Assembly: GCA_904066235.2 (NCBI GenBank)
Contig: CAJFCV020000001.1
Span: 6,820,001-6,884,000 of the forward strand
DNA: 64,000 nt
DNA from: Bursaphelenchus xylophilus
Taxonomy: Eukaryota; Nematoda; Chromadorea; Rhabditida; Aphelenchoididae
Direction: 5' to 3'
The first letter of the stretch is position 1, and each line of letters starts with the position of its first letter. The notes under the pieces were generated by a model that was not told the origin of the DNA, did no database searches, and saw only the letters and a list, made by a program, of their open reading frames with translations. Positions 19,701-30,415 of this stretch are shown here, piece by piece. A program made the position numbers and the translations under genes.

Positions 19701-22681
19701 TGTACAAGTATGCATATTTTTCGAGAAAATTAATGAATTTTAAATTTTTTAGTAAATATGCAAATTTTTCGCATACGTCCAGAAGTCCTAGAAAAAAAGG
19801 TGTCAATACAAACGTTGCTTCATTCTATAACCCTAAAAAGCTCCCGAGCCAATCGGACAGCTAATCGAGGAGAAATGAAAAATCTAAAAATGTTAAAGTA
19901 TATCTACAGTAACCCAAAAATTTATGATTTGACCGGAGAATTTTAAAATATGACTAACTACCTATTTGTGATATGTACTTCACATCCCTACTGTAACACC
20001 TTGTTTTTTGTGCTCAACTAGCTCGACTCTCTGGCAAAACCTGTTTTAAAAAAAAAGTCAAAATCAGAAAAAACCATCATCATTTTCGAAATCAGCACCC
20101 TCGATAACCCCTATATTGAGTATTTTTAGAAAAAATTCCAAAAATTACTTTTTAACGCTAGGCGCCTTTTGACGATAAATTTAGCCAGTTTTTGGGCATT
20201 TTCGACCCTTAAACCCAAAATTGGGTAGCTACAGTGCGCGACAAAATTATAACCGCACTTTAGAAATTGCTGTAACTTTTTTGGTTGTCAATAGAAATGT
20301 GCCATATTTGGCTCCACTATGCACTAGTGTCTCACGAATCATGTGCCAAAAAATTGTTTCGGGAAATTTCCCCAATTTGGAAAAAAATTGAAAACACCAA
20401 AATTTTGATGATTTTCTATGCGACAAAATTATAACCGCACTTACGAATTTGGTGAATTAGCCTAATTAAATCAAGGAATAACAATAACTAATGTTTAGTT
20501 ACGTTGCCTGAGGCTTCAATAACGTCGATTGAATAGCCGGGAATATTCTGGGCAAAGTTTTTTTAACCTCTTCTGGCCAATATTGTGCCAGAATCGGAAA
20601 AGTGCCTATTTTAGCTCAGGTAGGCCATTCGGACAGAGTTTGCCAGCAACTAACTGAGTAACCCAGAAGCCTATAACACATCTAAACGTTCTGAGAAAAA
20701 AGTTGCGCCACTGCAGCAGAGCAAGGGCTGATATATCCGCCGAGTTTCCAACTCCAATATCCCTTGGGCTCATATAAGCTAAGAAATAGGCCTCAATTGT
20801 AGCAGTAAAGCTATGCTGGAGGTTGTAAGACACGGCTACGTCATCACTGGGCGTCGTATGAAGTTGTGGCCTCAGCTGGCCGGGTCCACGGCAGAGCGCG
20901 GCCGAGATTTGCCAAGGTGACATTGGCAAAATAGGTTGATCAGTTAAAGGTTAGTTTAACATCATTACAGTGCCGAAATCCTTGAAGATTTTATGGCCAA
21001 ATGATGTACCTGACGGCTTCACACATGACCCACATTAAGACGTGAAATCAGAAGAGAAACGCATTATTTCCCGCGCCGTAACGTTTTAGGTGGCTTGCTG
21101 ATAATCTTTCGGCGCATTCGAAGAACCGGAGTGCTTCCGTTGGAGGCCACATCAACTCAAATAAGTATCCTTGAGTACCAGGGAGTCTTAGGCAACCATC
21201 GGGTAACGTATTGGCAACCAGACTACACGTAAATGCAGGGCAGGGCTCGCGTATACCTTAGCTGGTAGACAAAGCTGTTTCTTAAACGACAAGGAATTGC
21301 TATCCCGGACGAGCCCATGCGTTCCCTGGCTTCAAATCCGACAGAGAACATGTGGGGCTTCCTGGTTTGTTAACTACACCGCGACAACAAGCATTATGCT
21401 ACAGTAACTGAGCTAAAATAGGCACTTTTCCGATTCTGGCACAAAATTGGCCAGAAGAGGCTAAAAAAACTTTGCCCAGAATATTCCCGGCTATTCAATC
21501 GACGTTATTGAAGCCTCAGGCAACCTAACTAAACATTAGTTATTGTTATTCCTTGATTTAATTAGGCTAATTCACCAAATTCGTAAGTGCGGTTATAATT
21601 TTGTCGCATAGAAAATCATCAAAATTTTGGTTTTTTCAATTTTTTTCCAAATTGGGGAAATTTCCCGAAATAATTTTTTGGCACATGATTCGTGAGGCAC
21701 TAGTGCATATTGGAGCCAAATATGGCACATTTCTATTGACAACCAAAAAAGTTACAGCAATTCCTAAAGTGCGGTTATAATTTTGTCGCGCACTGTAATT
21801 TTTACATATTCACAATTTTTCGGATTTTTTTGAGATGTGTCCCGCGTAAAAGTAGGAGTCCCTATAAAAGCACTTTCCTTGTGAAGAAAACGGCAACGTT
21901 AGACCAACGTCCAGGCAGCTGTTTACCAACCTTCACTCCTTCGATTGGTCGACCTTCATGGGACATCCCTATTCTGATGAGTCTGACTATTTTAGGATAA
22001 TAAAACTCCAGCGTCCTAAGATACCTGACCATGGCAGCATAGCTACTATACTCTCCGAATCGAAAATCGGCTCTAGTAATCCCCACGGTCTCAATATCTC
22101 GACCAGAAGCTGAAATGAACAGTATTATTTTTTAAACTTAACACGAAAATGATTTAAAAATCAAGGCAAAGAAGACTCGGGTAATATCTCTTACGGTATG
22201 TCTGAGGGGTTCTTCGTAACCGCGTTCCAAAAAGATCTTCTTTTTTGCGTTTCTCTTTTTGTATGATTAATCTAAACCGATAAATTAAGCTAATATGTCC
22301 TTACTGTTGGACATCTGGAATGGTGACGTTGAACGGAATCTCATGCTTGTTTAATAATTGTAGAAACACAGGCTCAAAAGTTGAAGAGATCATAACATCG
22401 GAGAATCCCCCCGGTTTGGTTGTCCTGTACCAGAAATCAATCTGTAACAAAAAGGAAGTTAGGAATGCTTCCGCAAACTTTAGCTTACCTCGCCATTGTC
22501 AACGTTGATCCCATCCAATAATTGAATCTGTTCCAACGCAACGGGAAAAACTCGGTACACCTTAAAAACGTCATCTCTACACAATTTAACTATTGGTTTC
22601 CTGACGTTACATTTGGTGGGCGTCAAGGGCTGAAGAGATGATCAGACAGAAGAGAAACGGGCCCCAACATTTTAATCGCAT
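10741..22681 (-). CDS. Secreted zinc carboxypeptidase (M14A) with C-terminal ShK domain
   Basis: 738 aa from 14 exons: 22611-22681, 22489-22576, 22305-22441, 22195-22271, 21927-22109, 17766-17860, 15173-15295, 15025-15139, 12388-12460, 12209-12347, 12090-12174, 11966-12055, 11159-11716, 10741-11123. It has a signal peptide (MRLKCWGPFLFCLIISSA), a propeptide (KVYRVFP, IDFWYR, IPDVQQLI) and a catalytic domain. All key sites are present: Zn ligands in IHAREW and TLHTY, Arg in DLNRNF, NPDGYEYS, the substrate Tyr in YGTEYHVG and the catalytic Glu in LLELRP. A Ser/Thr-rich linker of about 250 aa then leads to a six-Cys ShKT domain (about 698-736). The architecture resembles C. elegans SURO-1, a cuticle-related carboxypeptidase. 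It ends 21 bp from the PTP-like gene. Confidence 0.9.
12988..14690. mobile_element. Foldback element with arms of about 575 bp
   Basis: The left arm, about 12988-13565, pairs with the right arm, about 14115-14690. Both begin or end with TTAAAACAG, and they share ACATGAAACAGGATGTCGCA, AGCATCTTTCATGTTGGGC and AAAGATTGTATT. Identity looks high, with scattered single-base and small indel differences. The spacer of about 550 bp holds a tRNA-like sequence and no transposase frame. A lone degenerate arm lies at about 19590-20052. Confidence 0.85.
13600..13668 (-). tRNA. tRNA-like sequence, probably tRNA-Gly(ACC)-like pseudogene or tRNA-derived element
   Basis: On the minus strand an A-box-like TGGTGTAGTGG and a B-box-like GGTTCGATCCC flank an anticodon arm whose loop CTACCAT would give anticodon ACC (Gly) with U33 preserved. 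The T stem CCGGG/CCCGG is perfect, but the T loop TTCGAT has six bases instead of seven. The anticodon stem has one mismatch. The expected 5' acceptor strand does not pair with CTGGGTG at the 3' side. I read it as a tRNA-derived relic, not a working tRNA. Confidence 0.5.
15640..16640. repeat. Palindrome of about 1 kb built from a 126-bp tandem unit
   Basis: The left arm (about 15645-16105) mirrors the right arm (about 16145-16635). Each arm holds three to four copies of a unit of about 126 bp with a GGGTTTTCGAGGGCGCTGAT core followed by CTTAAGTAGTAGTGTTAAAA. The outer ends carry GGGACGATTGGGGAAAAG and its complement. Single units recur at about 9940-10015, 17285-17320, 17440-17510, 19450-19570, 20060-20160 and 29215-29310. 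No coding potential. A Tc1/mariner-like end, CAGTGGAGGCCAAAAAAAGG, follows at 16668 without an obvious partner. Confidence 0.8.
17223..17582. repeat. Palindrome with GGAAAGGTCCGCT ends
   Basis: The left arm 17223-17310 (GGAAAGGTCCGCT repeated, then a purine-rich GAAGAGGGCGGGGAGG run) pairs with the right arm of about 17490-17582. The inner edge of each arm is a fragment of the 126-bp unit. It lies in the carboxypeptidase intron 15296-17765. Confidence 0.75.
18060..18540. repeat. Palindrome with a CGCTTCGGGACAG core
   Basis: The left arm of about 18075-18245 (TGTTTTCGCTTCGGGACAG, AGCTAAATATGACAA, GTGTGTGAAAAGTAAATATG) is mirrored at about 18365-18530. The same TTTGAAATGTTTTCGCTTCGGGAC unit recurs as tandem copies at 63395-63545. 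Immediately downstream, 18541-18620 is a run of AGGTGCAC / GTGCACTGTT motifs. Confidence 0.75.
19590..20052. repeat. Lone degenerate arm of the 12988-14690 foldback family
   Basis: The order of blocks matches one arm of the foldback element. There is a TTACATCACACAGCATTATTT block, an ATAAAAAGGATG block, then CTAGCTCGACTCTC and a terminal AAACCTGTTTTAA. No second arm is visible. Confidence 0.55.
20232..21795 (+). mobile_element. Tc1-like transposon relic with terminal repeats of about 388 bp
   Basis: The 1564-bp element is flanked by TA (20230-20231, 21796-21797). It starts CAGTGCGCGACAAAATTATA and ends with the complement. The terminal inverted repeats extend to about 20620 and 21408, unusually long for Tc1. 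The middle keeps a decayed transposase on the plus strand: a fragment around 21110-21190 and, near 21340, a NPTENMWGF motif equivalent to the NPIENLWG signature, interrupted by stops and frameshifts. It is inserted in a repeat whose uninterrupted copies are elsewhere in the window. Confidence 0.85.
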
Positions 22682-22877
22682 TTCTCGTGAAATCGAAAGT
22701 GAGATAGCGAAAGTCATCGACGGTCACCAGATTTGTCAATGGGCGATATCAGCGCCCTGCGGCACTTCCCATCTCTTCAATTACCCACGAGACCGATATC
22801 CTCCAGACGCCTGAAGTCATCGGTCTGACCTTCCAACGGGAGACGTTGTTCCACTTGCTATTAGTGTAAATAATTTA

Positions 22878-24154
22878 TTAGAAATATAAACGTTTAGTTT
22901 CGCTTTCTGTACATTCTTCTGGACAATAAGGGCATTTCAGTTTCTGGCTTCTGGATGTGTGAATCAATTTGGTCATGGCCTCCAGACTGATTACATGACC
23001 ACATTTCAATCGAATTGGAGGGTTTTCATCTGTAGTCTGAACTTTAAGAATCGGACAAGTGAATGTCGAATGAACATGTTCAGAAATTGGGATCTCGGTA
23101 GGAAGTTCATCAGTCAGCCATCCATTAGAAGTCCTCCGAGTAATGAATCTTTGCAATTCCAGTAACATCGGAACAGCACTAGCTCCCACATCGATTCTAA
23201 AAATGAAGGTTTAGATTCAAGAATAACATTAACTAAAGACAAGCCCCCAAAGCAAAAACGATTACAGTTTAGAAAGAATCGTTCCCGAATGCTGACACAA
23301 TACGTGTGAAATCTGCTCTTCTAGTTCAAGCCAAATCCCATCAAAGAATAAATTCTGATGTCTTCCAACATTTGGATAGTGCACCACTACGAACATCAAC
23401 CCTGATATCTCGTTTGCATAGTCGCTCCCGAATTCCTGCATGTTTTTACAGTAAGCCAATGCGTCGGACTTGTTACCTATAAGTTGGAGTGTTTTAACTC
23501 AAACGTTTACCTGATTGTAGCAAAGTAATAATAACTTGTCTGTGAAGTTTAAAGAGAAGATCTTTTTGATGGCTGGCATTTCGCTTTATCCATTCAATCG
23601 CTGGCAAATAATTCTTTTCTCGGAATGGCCGCATTATATTTTCGAATAGTTTGATGTCACAATTTTTGGGTGTTTCAAGCAGTTGCTCAGATTCCTAAAA
23701 ACAAAACACTATAAAACCTGAAAATAACACATACCCTGGCGAAGGTGGTGGCCACGTCGATTCTTCCCAGGCTCAGTAAATGTTCGTATATCAACGAATT
23801 TACCTTTTGAAAGGCCTCTGGATTACTTTCAAAGTCCTTTTGATTCTTTATAAGATCATTAAGTTCAACCTGGAAGTTCTTATCCAATTCTCTACCACAT
23901 CGTGATATCGATCCATGAATTTGTTTATGATTCGACGACATCTCCTCAAACAATTTATTTAGCTTATTCATCTCGGCATCCAACAAATACTGAGCTGTGA
24001 CAGACAACTGGCCAGAGTTGTCGTTTTTGAGGAGTTCATTTTCCAAGCTCTCCATTCGAGCAAGTTGCTTCTCGATCAATGGACGCCACCTCAGTTTGAA
24101 ATCTTTCATCGAAGATGAGGCTTTGGTAATACTTTCTTCTATTTGATCAACCAT
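22878..24154 (-). CDS. RMND5A: RMND5-like subunit of the GID/CTLH E3 ubiquitin ligase
   Basis: 377 aa from four exons (23735-24154, 23511-23694, 23266-23476, 22878-23196). The N-terminal half is helical (LMVDQ- and NLNKLFEEM-type heptads), followed by the CTLH-type stretch NIMRPFREKNYLPAIEWIKRN. The C-terminal domain is the degenerate RING typical of RMND5/Gid2: CPILKVQTTDENPP, LKCGHVISLEAM and KLKCPYCPEE. In yeast and vertebrates RMND5 pairs with MAEA to form the catalytic RING dimer. It lies upstream of the carboxypeptidase on the same strand with a gap of 196 bp. Confidence 0.92.
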
Positions 24155-24212
24155 TTCTCAGCATCAAATCCAAAAAATATACAAATAACGATGAATAAAT
24201 TCGTCACGTCCG

Positions 24213-24395
24213 ATGCAAGCCACAGTTGATGGACTTCCGAGCTGCGCCCAGTATTTGGAATTTGCAGGGACATCTTATGCGAAAGAAGACCAAATTTTTC
24301 AATTATTGTCTCTAACCATGCAGATACAGCATATTATTTGGACGTTGATCCAATATGCCAAGTATCATAACATAGACTATGGTGAATACCGTTAA
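24213..24395 (+). CDS. Possible 60-aa protein, unrecognised
   Basis: A single-exon frame starting MQATVDGLPSCAQYLEFAG continues through a hydrophobic/amphipathic stretch (QIFQLLSLTMQIQHIIWTLI). It is divergent from RMND5 with 58 bp between start codons, so the two could share a promoter. Composition looks protein-like and not repeat-derived. No family is recognised. Confidence 0.35.
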   Translation: MQATVDGLPSCAQYLEFAGTSYAKEDQIFQLLSLTMQIQHIIWTLIQYAKYHNIDYGEYR

Positions 24396-24724
24396 CATCA
24401 GCCGTAAATAATTTTACCACTTATTTCGTCGGTCGTTTAACAAGATGGAGAAATTTAGAAGTACCGCGTCAAGACATTTCCGGAGTTGCGTCAGGACACT
24501 TCCGGAATAGCGGAATAGTGACGCTTCCATAATATAACAAAGATTTCAAGAGTCTGGCGTAACACCTTGTCCTGTGCATCAGTTTGTGCAGAGAAGATCG
24601 AGACTACCAAAAATGCTATTTTAAGTCGTTTATTTTAACAATCCCATATATAAATTATTATCACAAAGTACCCGAAGTTTGACACAGTAAAAACAGATTC
24701 ATACACTACTAAAACTAACTTTGT
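24396..24724. other. Intergenic, nothing recognised
   Basis: AT-rich DNA between the 60-aa frame and the 3' end of the TANGO1-like gene. A short near-repeat (AAGACATTTCCGGAGT / AGGACACTTCCGGAAT, near 24470-24510) is the only visible structure. Confidence 0.5.
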
Positions 24725-27700
24725 TTATTTCTGTGGCCTGGGCGGATGCAATTTTATCGCCGCTCGAACAGTAACTGGCCGAGGGACATTCTTAACGGGT
24801 GGAATCCCTGCTCGTTGAACCAGATTAGGCGGTGGAGATCCGTCCGATGAGTAATACAGATTTGACAAATTAGAAGGGACCTTTGGCAGACGTCCACCTG
24901 AAGCCGGTCTTGGGAGGGTGGCGATTCCAGAAGAGTCGGCGTAATATGGTGAGGCGGTATGCAACAACGAAGTAGCTGGAGAGATGTGCCCTCCTGACCG
25001 TCCAGCCGACATGCGCCCTGATGGCACTTGTTGGGCGGGATATGCTTCACGTGGAAAACGACCAGCAGACCGCGACCTTAAACAAAGAGCTTTCTTGAAA
25101 GCATATGACAAACTTACCGCATCCTTCTTTGGGTGGTACCTCTGGTCTGCTGTTCAGGTCGTTCTCTTCCCATGTCCCTACTGGTAAGGTGGGACTTACC
25201 ACGCTGATCATTTACATTTCCACTCGATTCTGTTGACCTGGCGGGACTAATATTACCGGCCCGCAAATTTCGCCTGGGATCACTTCGATTTGTGAGAAAA
25301 TCGGGTTCACTCCTACAATTAATTAAGTAAGTGAAATGCAAGTCATTTTGCATTTCACATACAAAATGACTTTAATATACTTACTCATCGAGTGAACCAT
25401 TAGTGTTAAAATTATTGAAAGGCGACCACAAAGACGGGACGTCGTTGAAGAGACCATTCGAAGCCATAGACAAGTTTCCAGTTTCGGCAGTTTTACTAGA
25501 AATCTGAATTGTCGTCATATGAGCAATCTTCTCTTCAAGACCCTTGATCTTCTTCTGAGCGTCTCTCTCATCGTGGAACATCTTGGTCCTCAATTTCGCC
25601 TCCAAATCCTCAGCTTTTTTAAGTTTCTGTTCCAGCTCTCTGGCAGCCCTTTCCAAGACGTTCTTTTCGTTTTCCAGTCTAGATGACTCTGACGACAATG
25701 CCTTGGCTTCGTTCCGTGCCTCCAGAACTTGTTTGTAAATTTCTATTCTTTCTTCTGTCAGGGCTTCGATCTTTACTTGTTTCTCTTTAATCTCAAGTTT
25801 CTTTTCTTTCAATTCTTCGTTCAGTGAATCGATCTGAGTATTCAGCCGAACGATTATGTTGTCCCGGTCTATCAGCTTCTCTTCTAATGCCTTCTTTGTT
25901 GTTTTCTCGTTATTCAACTGACTCCTGAAAAAAGCTTTACAAAAATTCGCAAAAAATACTTACTCCAAGGCCTGCTTTTCTTCTTTAAGGGCCTGCTTTT
26001 CTTCTTTAAGTTTGGTAACCTCAACGTTTGCCTTTGCCAGCACTCTTATATCTTCGGTGTGATGAACTTTACTTTCTTTTTTTATGATAACGGGGACATT
26101 GCTCTCAGAGTCAATCATGGTTCCACTAGATAAACCTTCAGTAGTCTCATTGTCATGCGATATGTCGATGTCAGATTTATCAATTTCTGATTTGTCAATA
26201 TCTGACCAGCTTCCTCCATCTCCACTCTTCACACTACCTCCACTCTCTTCGGCCTTTCTGAGTTTAGTTTCCAGATCGATAATACTCTTGGAATACGCAA
26301 CACTGTACTCCTCCAGCTCTCTAATTTGATCAAGCAATTTAGAAATCTCGGTTTCCTTAATTTGCAGAGCATTCTCTTTTTCCGGCAATATGCTCTGAAG
26401 TTGCTCAAGTTTACTTTCAGACGTTGTCAGATCCCGTTGCAAATGTGCAATTTTGTCGTGCAACTTCTTATCTAAGATTTTCTTCTCTTCCTTGATCTTT
26501 TCAACTCTATCTTCTAAGGCACTTCTTTCAACCTTCAGTTCAGATATCCTAAATCCAGAATAGATACAAGAAACATGCAACTTACTGATTATCTCTCTCC
26601 CGTACAGCACTGTTTAATCTGTGAACTTCATTCTCCAAATCGGCCAACAATCGGTCCTTTTCATGGATAACTGAAGGATCAATGACCCTTTGTCGCAACT
26701 GAAATATCTCTTCCTTTTGTGCTTGTATTTTTTGTTGGAATTCTTGAAGCTGAACAAGTTGCTGTCCAGAAGGAGCATTACTTTTCAATTTATCGATGAC
26801 AGCGGCTTGTTCCGTAATCTTTGTCTTAGCATCGAATAAAGTCCTCCGGTCAAACGCGTCCGGACATTCTATAAAACAACTATATAAACCACGGAATCTT
26901 ACCAGAATCATCCAATATCCTGCCAATAATGAATACGACAAATGAAAACAAAGAAAAGAAGACCATAACGACACCAGTATCGTCCAACCCGTCGAAAGGA
27001 TAAGGAAGTATACCCTTGAGGCCGTTAATAAAGGACTTCAGTCCAGTCCGAATGATACCATCGTCTTTGTTTTCAAGATGTTCCATAGCCCGCGCGTAGA
27101 CTTTGTTCGTATCTTTTGTAGATTCGAAATCAGAGCAGTCGCCTTTGAAACAGTACTCCTAAACAAGAAAACAATCAAAAAGCGAATATTCATAACCAAA
27201 CGTAAAATTGTATGATAGCTAAATTTTACACACGGCTTTCCAAAAAACTTGGAATGTCAGAAAAATCGTTTTTGGACCACAAAAATTTTTGATGGACAAA
27301 AATAACGAGATTTTCGGATGTTACATTTTTCATGCTGCTCTCTAGCATGTTATTCTTCTTTTACTTACTCTGATAAAAGTGCAGCTAACCGAAACTAGAA
27401 AGTCATGTCGAAAAAAATTGTTTTTTGACACCGGGTTTTGCCCACACAAAAAGTTCGGAATGATGTGCGCTCCTGATAATCGAATACCTTAATTTTCGCC
27501 GAAGTAAAAAAACTTAAAACCGCAGTAAAGAGCTGCTACATGAGCAGCTCCCTTATTTGTCGCTTTGCCGTGATTAAACGTGGTAACAAAAAAGTAAACG
27601 TACATTTTTCCCCACATCCACAGAAGAAGTTGTAGCTTGGATAGTCGTTGTCAAAGGAGTAGCAGTTGTCTGTGTCATTGTGAGCGGATCTGCATATTCG

Positions 27701-28993
27701 AGAGTAGTAGTGACTGGACTTGAACTTGTCGTGGAAACATCGACAGAATCAAAACTCGGATTCAATGTGATTGTTGGTATATCCAGATTCAAATCTTCAA
27801 GCACAGGAAGTTCTGTTGTTTCAGGGGGCAGCGTTGTGGACAGTGGAGAGACGTATGGGGCAGCAGGAGTTACAGAAACAGTTTCATCTGCAGCTGCTAA
27901 TGGCGAGGCTGTACTTGTAGTTAAAGGTTCTGGGGTTGGGTCATCCACTTGACGAGGCACAGGGGTAGTTGTAACGTCTTGAAGTCTTACTGATCCATAA
28001 GGGTTAATCTTCACACTAGGATTATCCGACCCCAGCGGAAGAGAATCCTGGGATTTAAATCCTGGGGTCGCGGTTGCCACAGGACGATCGAAACTATTCA
28101 CATCAGAATCTGAGGAGGCCTCCGTTGTAACCGGAGGTGGTGCATCGGACGTAACGGTTATTGGAACTATGGTTGTCTGTATGTTCAACTGTGGCGCAGA
28201 TGTTTCAGTGATTTGAGTTTCAGAAAACAGAGGTGCAGAAGTAGTAGTCGTGGAAACTTCTGGTTTTACATGAGAGTGGTCGTGACTCTGATGGTCATGG
28301 GAATGGCTGTGGCCATGGCTATGCCCGTGATGTGACGCAGACTCAGCAGGCTTGACTATTTGAATTTCTTCCGGTTTGAGCTGTACTCTGTCAGCAATGA
28401 CCTGATAATCGCGATATAATTCAGGATTGGCGTCTAGCTCAGCTAAAAAGATATTTTGTTTTTTTCTTTGTCTCTCTTACCGACTACCTTTCCTCGAGCA
28501 CTTCCGTCTTCCCGTTGTTCTACTTTATACAATTTTGCATTCGTTTTTAAAGCAGATTCGAGGAAGAAAAAGTAGGGCTCCAGACTAATGAAACCAGGAT
28601 ATACCCAACCCAATTGCCCGTTAACCTAAAAAAAATAAATACACGAGAAATTGCGTACTACCTCTGCCAAAAATACGTCACGATTGCTAAATTTGAATCC
28701 ATAAACCTTTACAAGCATTTCCGGCTCCAAACTTAACATTTGTTGGTGGTTGGACTGATATGCTCGAGTCGCTGTGGTAGTAAAAACCAACTCTAAAACG
28801 ATATAAATAATTTTTGAAGCCACTTACCGCTACATTCTGCATTTAGGCAAAGCTTTGTAGGCATAGAGACAACTGGAGTCTTTCCATTCACAATGGAAAC
28901 AACAATAAGAAGAAATAATAACTGAAACTTTTCAATTTACATGACGACAAAACTTACCAGAATATTAGACTTCATTGCTTCCAATTTAAACAT
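24725..28993 (-). CDS. MIA3: TANGO1/MIA3-like ER exit-site cargo receptor
   Basis: 1151 aa from 11 exons (28958-28993, 28828-28921, 28662-28792, 28481-28625, 27604-28442, 26903-27158, 26586-26868, 25964-26548, 25385-25924, 25118-25312, 24725-25076). It has a signal peptide (LLFLLIVVSIVNG), then a MIA-type SH3-like luminal domain with KLCLNAECS, MLVKVYGFK and GQLGWVYPGFI. A His-rich segment (HGHSHGHSHSHDH) and a Ser/Thr/Pro-rich luminal region follow. A transmembrane helix (VVMVFFSLFSFVVFIIG, about 475-495) leads to roughly 450 residues of coiled coil and a Pro-rich tail (GIPPVKNVPRPV, HPPRPQK). This is the domain order of TANGO1, which binds cargo in the ER lumen and S/T-P-rich COPII Sec23 partners in the cytosol to export collagen. 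Confidence 0.82.
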
Positions 28994-29363
28994 GCGGGAA
29001 ACAGTAACATTAGAGTTATCTAAAGTAATTTTTCCTCAGATCGATCACAACAAAATTAAACCCGTTATAACAAATGAAAAATAAAGGAAGCAGGCGATCC
29101 CTCCGATGCGTGGCTTCTTTATTACACGTCAATACATGTTACTACGACTTGTCACGATTACAATCAATCTTTGGCGTTGTGTTGCATTTAATTTCAAAAA
29201 TTTTCCTGTAATTTTTCCCCTTTCGAAATCAGCACTCTCGAAAACCCCTAAATCGAGTATTTTTAGAAAAAAATCCAAAAATTGCTTTTTAACGCTACTA
29301 CTTAAAAAAAGTAACAACCAGACAAAAAATTAAAAAATTTCGAAGTTAATAACAATCTATTCA

Positions 29364-29812
29364 CAAGGGAAGTACTTGAAGTGTGACGCTCAGATTTTGA
29401 TGAAACTTGACACAAATTTAGAATAATTTTTTCTAAGATATATGCGGGAATCCTAGCTCGCGCTTTGCAGAAACAACCGGGATTTTTAGATCGAAAGTCG
29501 GCGAAAATTTGGGACTTTTTGCCGAATTTCGGCACGAAAAGTTTCATGCCTATTTCAACCGTAAAGAATAATGTTTCTACAAAAAATCAAATTTTTCCGC
29601 ACGAAACTGCCAAAGTTATGGCCAAAAAGCGGTTTTCTCTCTGACCGCTCTCCACGTTGAGCGTGCTCTCTCGGCGGCAAAAATCGTTCAATATCTCGGC
29701 GGCGCCCGCAAAGCGCGAGCTAAAACTTTCAGGAATTGATATTTAGTCCATACCCGATGTGTGTGCAAAATTTAAAGAAAATCTGAGCGTCACACTTGAA
29801 GTACTTCCCCTG
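29364..29812 (+). mobile_element. 449-bp MITE with TCA target duplication
   Basis: Starts CAAGGGAAGTACTTGAAGTG and ends with its near-complement. Flanked by TCA (29361-29363, 29813-29815). The terminal inverted repeat spans about 33 bp through the GCTCAGA block. TNA duplications and short inverted ends suggest a PIF/Harbinger-type origin. No coding capacity. Confidence 0.85.
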
Positions 29813-29966
29813 TCAGATGATAGGTGTAAGCCTTATCTTTGATTTTTGCCCGGTTCCGGAAGTGTCGCTGTTAGCTACTTTGGCTATCCGTTGCTCCATT
29901 TGCCAGAATAGTATTTGTCGATTATTTTCTAGTACTGCCTAATAATATTGTTTGTATTTATACTAA

Positions 29967-30415
29967 CAAGGGAAGTACCCCAAGTGCGACGCTCAGATTT
30001 TCTTTAAATTTTGCACACACGTCGGGCATGGACTAAGTATCAATTCCTGAAAATTTTAGCTCGCGCTTTGCAAGCGCCGCCGAGATATTGGACGATCTTT
30101 GCCGCCGAGAGAGCATGCTAACCGCGGAGAGCGGTCAGAGAGAAAAACACTTTTTGGCCATAACTTCGCTAGTTTCGTACGGAAAAAATTCATTTTTTGT
30201 GGAAGCATTACCCATTACAATAGGAATAAGCATGAAACTTTTCGTGTCGAAATTCTGCAAAAAGTGCCAAATTTTCGCCGACTTTCGGACTAAAAATCTC
30301 GGTTGTTTCTGCAAAGCGCGAGCTAAGATTCTCGCATATATCTTAGAAAAAACTATTCTAAATTTGTGCCAAGTTTCGTCGAAATCTGAGCGTCGCACTT
30401 GGGGTACTTCCCCTG
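29967..30415 (-). mobile_element. 449-bp MITE, inverted copy, with TAA target duplication
   Basis: The reverse-oriented twin of the preceding element, exactly the same length. Flanked by TAA (29964-29966, 30416-30418). Sequence differences are scattered. It retains the AATTTAGAATAGTTTTTTCT segment that is the empty site for the hairpin element at 35112. Confidence 0.85.

Larger units (their letters stand above)
18804..21881. mobile_element. Probable large CAAGGAAAG-ended element containing nested insertions
   Basis: The left end CAAGGAAAGTACTTTTATGG follows TAA (18801-18803). The right end CTTTCCTTG is followed by TGA (21882-21884), one base off a TNA duplication. The termini match the complete 1885-bp foldback at 35221-37105. 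A second right end of the same type is at about 17105-17201. Inside are GAATATGAACTGACT tandem repeats (18905-19030), with their inverted copies at 19320-19395, a lone foldback arm (19590-20052) and the Tc1-like element. Pairing of these two particular ends is inferred. Confidence 0.45.

Noticed and set aside
20606..20929. 107-codon minus-strand frame in the Tc1-like element
   Set aside because: The transposase signature lies on the plus strand of the same element; this minus frame is its shadow.
15296..21926. Initial impression that the carboxypeptidase had lost its zinc-ligand exon to transposons
   Set aside because: The exon was found at 17766-17860; with it, the 14-exon join is in frame and all catalytic residues are present.
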